DNA of 64,000 bases from Isoetes taiwanensis. Lineage: Eukaryota; Streptophyta; Lycopodiopsida; Isoetales; Isoetaceae. This document shows, in pieces, positions 58,570 through 64,000 of this stretch (its first letter is position 1; the number at the start of each line of letters is the position of its first letter). The DNA lies in assembly GCA_021234155.1 (NCBI GenBank), contig JAJEKV010000155.1, forward strand, positions 1,106,995 to 1,170,994, read 5' to 3'. The notes under the pieces were generated by a model. The model saw only the letters and a list, made by a program, of their open reading frames with translations, ran no database searches and was not told the DNA's origin. Position numbers and translations under genes: made by a program.

Positions 58570-58668
58570 CCGGAATCATGTAAACATTAGCAATAGATTT
58601 GGTAATGATACAAGGGCCAAAAGGTACATTGCACATTTCTTGGCTCTTCGCCCTTTGCCCATTGTACC
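58570..58668 (-). other. Conserved island in the PLE intron (minus relative)
   Basis: About 90 bp, including ATGTACCTTTTGGCCC and ATCTATTGCTAATG, match the plus copies (38178-38271, about 45980-46073, about 56637-56730) far better than the surrounding intron. One frame gives VPFGPxIITKSIAN in both subfamilies, with synonymous changes. It may be a hidden exon, a small reading frame or a splicing element. Confidence 0.55.
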
Positions 58669-58816
58669 TTTTGCTCTTGCTCAGTTTAAGCTTACTAAAG
58701 AAACAAAGAATCCGGTTACATTTAAGAGACCAATCTTTAGTCAGTAAATACTAGTTCTAACTATTAGTAGTTATTCCATATATTTAAGTCTTGAAGCTAC
58801 TGTAGACTTATTGTAT

Positions 58817-59071
58817 TTACTGGTGATGCTTCATCTTTCCTTTTATATTAAGGATAGGCTTTTTATTAGCATATCCACCTCTTCTGGTAGTATATCCGAT
58901 ACTGCCATCTCCAAAGCTCTGTTTGGTATCAAAACCACGACCCCTGCTCCTTTTTTCCATCTCTAATTTTTCAAACTCCACTGATTCGAAGCACCACTGT
59001 ATTTCCCTGTTAGTTTCATAGCAAGACGCTTCATTTTCCTCTGATCCCTGGTTATCAGAATCATAACCCAT
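58817..59071 (-). CDS. PLE ORF1 exon 1, minus relative
   Basis: This 84-codon frame shares the layout of exon 1 in the plus array: an acidic head (GYDSDNQGSEENEASC), IQWCFESVEFEKLEMEKR matching LEWCENSVKFEALSMDRR, then RSRGRGFDTKQ and a Gly/Arg/Tyr-rich part (YTTRRGGYANKK). The frame ends near a CACCAG|TAAATA sequence in which the donor seems lost or altered. Its preservation in a divergent subfamily supports ORF1 as a true protein. Confidence 0.65.
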   Translation of the reverse strand: MGYDSDNQGSEENEASCYETNREIQWCFESVEFEKLEMEKRSRGRGFDTKQSFGDGSIGYTTRRGGYANKKPILNIKGKMKHHQ

Positions 59072-59656
59072 ATCTTTAGGGTGGAATTTTATCCAGATGT
59101 AAACTCTCCCTTGATTAAATCGGCCTATCGACTGTCATACTTTTTTGCTACGGCTCCGATGGGTTCCTTTAACCAGGCCACTGCCCATAAGTCGCCGGCT
59201 CATTCTTCAACAGGCACGCGGTCTTTTCACCTTTCCCTCATGGTACTACTTCGCTATCGGTCACCCAGGAGTTGAAAAGTCTTTAGTCCTATTTCATTGG
59301 GGAACTCAAGCCTTAAACCCCAGCCTCTGCTCATCAATTTAATTTATTTTCGGCGGCTGTAATAAGTTATCACCTATTACACTTTATTATCACCCTTTGA
59401 TTTAACATTTTTTCTAAAGGTCTTAGGCCATTAGCATACTCTTATCATCACTAAGCCCTATTCTATTCTATCATCATTAGATGGATATTTTTCCTATAGG
59501 TCTTTAAGCCATTAGTATACTTTTATCATCACTAAAGGGATATATGTCTTGTATAGACCTTAGGTCATTGGGCTATTTCCTTATACTTGCCTTTATTGCA
59601 AGGATATGCATCTAGTTATACACTTTATTTTGCTTTCATCATGTACAACATTTGAT

Positions 59657-59765
59657 AAAAAAAAATCCTACCTCCTGCCGTAGGATTCTACTATCTAGTC
59701 ATTCTGTAACTATAGGGTGGGTGCCCCTACTTGTTACAGTAGGGGATCTCCACAACCCTATAGTT
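59657..59765 (-). ncRNA. Junction RNA element, divergent copy
   Basis: On the minus strand the outer arms AACTATAGGGT (59765-59755) and ACCCTATAGTT (59718-59708) are perfectly complementary. The inner hairpin CCCCTACT-GTAACA-AGTAGGGG (59745-59724) has eight perfect pairs. GTTACAG follows the outer stem (59710-59704), and the third hairpin CCTACGGCAGGAGGTAGG (59684-59667) and a T tract end the element. Confidence 0.65.
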
Positions 59766-59849
59766 TTTTTTCCCTTTACTTTTTAGTAGCCTAAAACATC
59801 CTCTCAGACATGTTTGAATTGTAGAACTCAAAGGGTTTTAAACCTTCAA

Positions 59850-60480
59850 AATTGTAGCAGCACTTTACAGTCATATTTCAGGCGAGGGAAGTCATTTGAT
59901 TTGATATACTTCAATATCCTTCTCTTTAGGCCTGCTTTGTCGAATCCATTGTTCACAAAACTATTCATCAGCATCATAAATCCTTTGCAGCATTGGATGG
60001 ATCTGAGTTTATGTACATAAAGGTCATAACCTGCGACAGAGCTATGTTTCTGGCCTGAAAGTATGGTCTGCAGCTATTTGCATGTATATATTTGATTGCT
60101 TTGAAAGGTAACGACTCCCTTTTATCATGCATGCTGGTTTTAAATATTCCCAAGGCTTTATTACAGACCTGTATGGTCATATTTAGAAAATTGGCTTTGC
60201 CTCCAAACAGAATATTACTTGTCTCTTTTAGATATTCTATTTCCTCTTTTATTCCTAGAAAATCTAGGTCGTAAATCTGCAACTCTTGTGCTTCCTTTGT
60301 ATCCTCAGTTTTAAGGAATTGCTTAATGATCGGGCAATTAATTGCGAGCAGATCATCCATATATCTGAAAACATGCTTAAATACTTTGATCTCTTCAAAT
60401 CTTCCTTGTCTTGCTATGTTGATGCCCACAGGGGTCAACATATAGTTCTTGTTGCAATTGTTATTATCCGCTAAGAACAC
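59850..60480 (-). pseudogene. PLE reverse transcriptase fragment, minus relative
   Basis: From about 60430 the frame reads RQGRFEEIKVFKHVFRYMDDLL, matching motif C and its approach in the plus copies, then KANFLNMTIQV, HDKRESLPFKAIKYIHA and SCRPYFQARNIALSQVM. A frame change at about 59985 is followed by SFVNNGFDKAGLKRR and FPRLKYD (to about 59850). The first 20 residues of the open frame (60480-60430) are unrelated flanking sequence, so motif B and everything upstream are lost. Confidence 0.8.
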
Positions 60481-61149
60481 ATCAGTCTATATGTGTAACA
60501 ACATTCACAAACTTCCATTCCGGGGTAAAACAATGGCTTTTCGAGGTTCAAGATGCAATAGATGTTCCCAAAATTGCTGCCCATATTGAAGCAATCAACA
60601 AATCTGCTAATGTTATTGAACACCAACAGGAGTTGTAAACATAATGAAAATGTGAACAGATTGGTATTGATACGAGGTCAGTTGTGCTGAGGATACGCCA
60701 AGTTGAACGTTGCAGGGATGCCAAGTTGAGGTAACTATGTAGTCACAATTTGGAGTTAGCAATGGTTAATAAAAAATGAGGTTAAGCATTATTTCGTTAA
60801 TTTGAGAATAACCACTTTCTCATTTGCATGCTTCACGGACACACTTTAGCATAAATATAATATAAAATGAACTATACAACAGTAAATAACTTTGAAACTT
60901 AAAAGATTTTCATAGTAGCTAAAAGTCAAATCATATTACAAATTTCAAACAAAGATAACTTATTTTTCAAATAACTACATAATTTTATTATCAAAGATTT
61001 TCATAGTGGCCAATTGTCGATGAGAAACATTAAAGTTTTAAAGATTAACTTCGCACAATACAATAGAACTTGAGTCACATGAAAGTTTTTTGCATATTAA
61101 AACTTTGTAGACAATACAACATAAACTAGTAGAGTCATTGTTAAGGTTC
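60481..61149. other. Unassigned AT-rich region
   Basis: No coding or structural feature is recognised between the PLE fragment and the phosphatase-like gene. It probably includes the 3' untranslated part of the latter. Confidence 0.4.
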
Positions 61150-62083
61150 TTATGTGATAGAACTTGAGGCATCACGTGCCTTCTTCTTCTCCTTGATTTG
61201 CTCCAAGACAACTGCATTGGTAGGGTCAATTACTTTCAGCTCCCCAAGGTTGTTCAGTGCCATTACTACATCAGAAGACTTCTCAATTTCATATAGCATT
61301 GGCAACAAATCTGTCATCAAATAGTTATCAGTTCTATAATCAGAAGGCTCATACAGCTTTGGAAATCCTGCATTATCCAAGTTATTATAGCATTTGTAAG
61401 CTGCATCGTCAAGCATGAACGTATTCATTCCATTCCACTTGCCCTTAAACTTTCCATATACCTTCTTCAAATTCTTTAAGTAAATCTGTGTATTTCCCAG
61501 TTCCTTGATATTGAGAAACATTTTCTCACATTCTGCTTGTGCCCAAATGAACAAGGAGCGATTTTTGAGCTTACTAAGGCCACATGCATCCAAAGCATCC
61601 AATAAAGTATCCATAGTAGACACTGACCAAAGAGCCACATCAAAATGTACTAGACAAGCCATCAAAAACTCATATGCAAATATACCGGCAATGATTGAAT
61701 ACAGGTGGCTGATCATATATTGAGGGATCATGATGTCCTGTTTGATAGATTCTATAAAGAATGCCATTGCAATCTAAGACAAGCAACTTCTTCGTGAATT
61801 GGCCAATGGCATCCTTCTCTTGTTCTTTAATGGCACTTCCAACATCATCTTTTGGCACCTCATCTAAATTCATATGGTCTTCATTACTAGTGCCTATATC
61901 ATCATGAAGCATAGAGTCATCTTTTTGCACTTGATTTACATTTAGGGGCTCTATATCAATATCCTCTCCATCGGGTGAATAATCACGATCTTCCATGTTT
62001 GTATCAACAACCTCATTATTTGGTTCATGCAATGTAAGGTTCCTTAAGCATAACCATACCTCTATCATCGCCCACCACCTCAT
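61150..62083 (-). CDS. FCP1/NIF-like HAD phosphatase domain protein (frame broken)
   Basis: Two overlapping minus frames make up the gene: 62083-61670 and 61767-61150. The first has an acidic linker (DYSPDGEDIDIEPL, EDHMNLDEVPKDD), then KKLLVLDCNGILYRIY, the HAD motif I of FCP1/SCP-type phosphatases, where DxDxT has become DCNGI. The second has FDVALWSVST (the 'FDV.IWS' block), a Cys-Glu region, LKKVYGKFKG and TFMLDDAAYKCYNN, the conserved 'LLVDD...K' block, and ends RDASSSIT. One frame change is needed between them near 61720. Loss of the second motif I Asp, as in many plant homologues, makes catalysis doubtful. The family dephosphorylates proteins such as the RNA polymerase II tail; the target here is unknown. 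Confidence 0.65.
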
Positions 62084-62351
62084 TGTTCACCAACATGAGT
62101 TGCATGTCTTGGCCCGATGTGCTAGCACTTTCCGACGCAGGCTTCTAGCTTTTCTAATGTGTGCAACCCGCATCAAACTCAAAATTGAATAAATGCTAAA
62201 TGCTAAGTAAGACAAATATGATCGAATGAAAAAACTTACAAGACGCTTCTCGCTCTCTTTTTCACAATTTGTGCAAAGAATGATGGTGAAATATCACCCT
62301 CTAATCGACTCATCCAGGTCATGGATTTCTGGTTCCTCTATGTTGGATGGA
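62084..62351 (-). other. Possible intron and exon edges linking two minus-strand domains
   Basis: On minus, GCGTCTT|GTAAGTTTTTTC (about 62240) is a strong plant 5' splice site, after a frame reading GDISPSFFAQIVKKRARS. A possible acceptor, AAAAGCTAG|AAGCCTGCG, lies near 62145 and opens KPASESASTSGQDMQ. The inferred intron would be about 95 bp. The reading phase does not match cleanly. Confidence 0.4.
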
Positions 62352-63059
62352 CTATCCGCTTCTATCCAATAAGTGTACATCTTTTTTCTTATTCTTTGCA
62401 TCATTCTTATGCAGGCTTTCTTGATATACCACAACGTTGTTCAAAAACTTCTCACAAAACTCATACTCTACGCTTCCAGCAGCAATTGACACACATTTTT
62501 TCCCAAGGCATATAGCTGCTTGACTTATACTCCCATGCATATACCATTCACATGCCATAGTATCTTTATTTGTAAACATTTGCACCAAATACTTTGCCAC
62601 ATGCGGTCTCATGGAAATGGAATTAACAACCCCACCTTCCATTCCAACATTTGAGTAAGAAGGAACATCTGCAAGATACTTATATAAGTGCGATGATCGG
62701 CTTTCTATATCGTCTTTCAGGAACATAGTGTGTATTGGCTTAGAGCTTGTCCAACAAAGTCCTGCTTTTAAGTTCTTATCATTTGGCTTCGCAAGCATAA
62801 TTATGAAACAAAATGAGAACGTAGTTTCACAAGTAATGTATTGCTTTGATGGAGAGTCGTGCTCATAGGTTGAGTACACTATATGTTTATCACATTCCAT
62901 TGTCCCAACTGACCTCATTGCAGACCAACACTGTGGACCTGGTGGAGTGAATAAAATTATTGTATATGTATCACATGAGGTCAAGCAGGGAACACCTTTT
63001 CCAAAATTGTTCCCAATCATCCGCGGCCCCAATTTTCGTTTTACGCAAAGAAGATGCAA
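62352..63059 (-). CDS. Degenerate DNA methylase-like protein, main frame
   Basis: A 235-codon frame. CDTYTIILFTPPGP resembles the 'D.I..DPP.G' catalytic motif IV of N4/N6 DNA methylases, but with T in place of D. Near the C-terminus, RPHVAKYLVQMFTNKDTMACEW and SQAAICLGKKCVSIA resemble the 'KP..L...I...S..GD.VLD...GSGT...A...GR..I.IE' motif X-I block, again with key residues replaced (HGSI where FxGxG is expected). The order (IV before X-I) fits the beta class. Both catalytic and cofactor motifs are damaged, so it is probably inactive or a pseudogene. An alternative is an unrelated plant protein with chance similarity. Confidence 0.4.
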   Translation of the reverse strand: MHLLCVKRKLGPRMIGNNFGKGVPCLTSCDTYTIILFTPPGPQCWSAMRSVGTMECDKHIVYSTYEHDSPSKQYITCETTFSFCFIIMLAKPNDKNLKAGLCWTSSKPIHTMFLKDDIESRSSHLYKYLADVPSYSNVGMEGGVVNSISMRPHVAKYLVQMFTNKDTMACEWYMHGSISQAAICLGKKCVSIAAGSVEYEFCEKFLNNVVVYQESLHKNDAKNKKKDVHLLDRSG

Positions 63060-63061
63060 AT

Positions 63062-63350
63062 CTAAAAAAAAAAGGATATGGGGCCTTTAGGAACTCCTAG
63101 CTCAACATAACCTTTAACACCTTGTGCTATTATAAAAGGAGAAGACATCTTATTAGGATCAACTTTCTCACTATCCAGTCCCAACTTATCGTGTATCCAA
63201 TCCAAAACTATGTTGGGAAGATCTTCCTCCTTCTTATTCTTTTGTAGCACTGAGGTAATGTAAGTTCCGCCCACTTTGCGACATTTGTCTATTTCTTCAT
63301 CGCTGATACCATATTTTTGGCATGGTCCTCAAAGGTAGCATGTTTCTTTT
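63062..63350 (-). CDS. Upstream part of the same minus-strand gene
   Basis: The frame before 63059 reads YGISDEEIDKCRKVGGTYITS, KNKKEEDLPNIVLDWIHDKLGL and QGVKGYVELGVPKGPI (63320-63065). It ends in a short A/T run (AAAAAAAAAA on plus, 63064-63073) where the frame is lost, just before the methylase-like frame. It is probably one exon with a homopolymer error or indel. No family is recognised. Confidence 0.4.
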
Positions 63351-64000
63351 CGTTGGATCAAGTTAATATAAGAAGCAATACCATTTCTTATTACCCTTCT
63401 CTCTGTTTCAATTTAACAAAGATACCCATTCATATCCATTACATCTCAGATGCTTTTCCCCGCTTGCTTTCCCCGGCTTAATCATAAACACCTCACCACT
63501 TAATATGTTTTTGTTAAATCCAACATCTCCTCCGAAGTAAACCTTGCACATCACGCATTAACTTAGTATTGAAAAAATCAAGTGATGGTTCTGCAGGTGG
63601 CTTCCCATTCCACTGATTTAATTGCTTTGCCATCCATTTAGTCCATATTAAATCCCAATTTTTGGGTTGCCCCTAGGGGGGCAAACCCTTGTTTATGTGG
63701 GTTTGTAGCATATCCTGGGTATATGCTAGAATATACCCGTGATATGCCGGTGACCGCTAAAACCCATTATTTCCTCAGAATTGGCGGCCAATTGCGTTTC
63801 GATTCCGGATGTTCCAACCGGTAATCGGCATGGCACTCCAAGCTCCAACCGATGAATAAGAACGCCGAAAGTACCTCGGCATTTGGACGAATTTACATCC
63901 TCATAAATAAGTTTTCTTGAAGAGGGATTTAGGAGATTTGATGTTTTTTATTTTCCATTCTTGTAATTCGGTGGGGTCTTAAATGGTCTTTTTTGTTGCA
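63351..64000. other. Unassigned right end with a palindrome
   Basis: No gene is recognised. A near-perfect palindrome, GGGTTGCCCC-TAG-GGGGGCAAACCC (arms at 63664-63688), sits in otherwise AT-rich DNA. The region may hold further 5' exons of the minus-strand gene. Confidence 0.4.

Larger units (their letters stand above)
57589..60430 (-). mobile_element. Divergent Penelope-like element, inverted
   Basis: Reading on minus from 60430: RT palm end and thumb (60430-59850), the junction RNA element (59765-59657), then the start of a following copy with ORF1 exon 1 (59071-58817), the conserved intron island (58668-58570), and intron sequence to 57589. The order is the same head-to-tail arrangement as in the plus array. 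Protein identity to the plus copies is clearly lower, so this is a separate subfamily. Its 5' RT part is missing beyond 60430. Confidence 0.75.

Overview
The window is a repeat-dense piece of a large eukaryotic nuclear genome, most likely a land plant. Supporting this are a Ty3/gypsy chromovirus with plant-type LTRs (TATA box flanked by AAACCCTAA-like motifs, a degenerate initiator-Met tRNA primer site), a broken ATL-type RING-H2 ligase gene, a MuDR-type transposase relic and an FCP1/NIF-like domain with the plant-style LD-x-NG motif. A gymnosperm, fern or lycophyte fits better than a compact angiosperm genome, but this is inference. I see no tRNA, rRNA, CRISPR array or prokaryotic gene.

Layout. 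1-3220 (minus): decayed LINE with endonuclease and reverse transcriptase (RT). 5246-11075: a tandem duplication of a 1.15-kb unit whose second copy is split by two related insertions. 12195-17945: a candidate inverted-repeat element, an ATL pseudogene that lost its RING core, a 0.38-kb MITE, a MuDR transposase C-terminus and a long hairpin. 18817-34842: a 16-kb chromovirus with two 1.7-kb LTRs and a 5-bp target duplication, inserted next to or into remains of an older element (18140-18816 and 34848-36650). Its 7.7-kb leader holds three tandem arrays (815, about 20 and 155 bp). 37173-57588: a head-to-tail array of three copies of a Penelope-like retroelement (PLE), bounded by T tracts, with foreign DNA inside copies 1 and 2. 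57589-60430 (minus): a divergent relative of the same PLE. 61150-63350 (minus): an FCP1-like phosphatase domain and, upstream, a degenerate DNA-methylase-like domain, possibly one transcription unit.

The most interesting system is the PLE. Its first protein (about 620 residues, not recognised) is encoded by two exons that join in frame across a 1.4-kb intron. A second reading frame encodes an RT with a DKA motif, GIPMG and RYMDD. No GIY-YIG endonuclease is visible. Between the RT stop and the next copy lies a compact RNA-like element (nested stems, a possible pseudoknot, a third hairpin) kept with wobble or compensatory changes in the divergent minus-strand relative. Other PLEs carry hammerhead ribozymes at this position, but no hammerhead core is present here.

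A caution applies throughout. Where the near-identical PLE copies differ, the differences fall strikingly often at CAG/CTG positions and look like local scrambling rather than C-to-T change. This could be a methylation-linked base-calling artefact, so some frameshifts and stops reported here may not be real.
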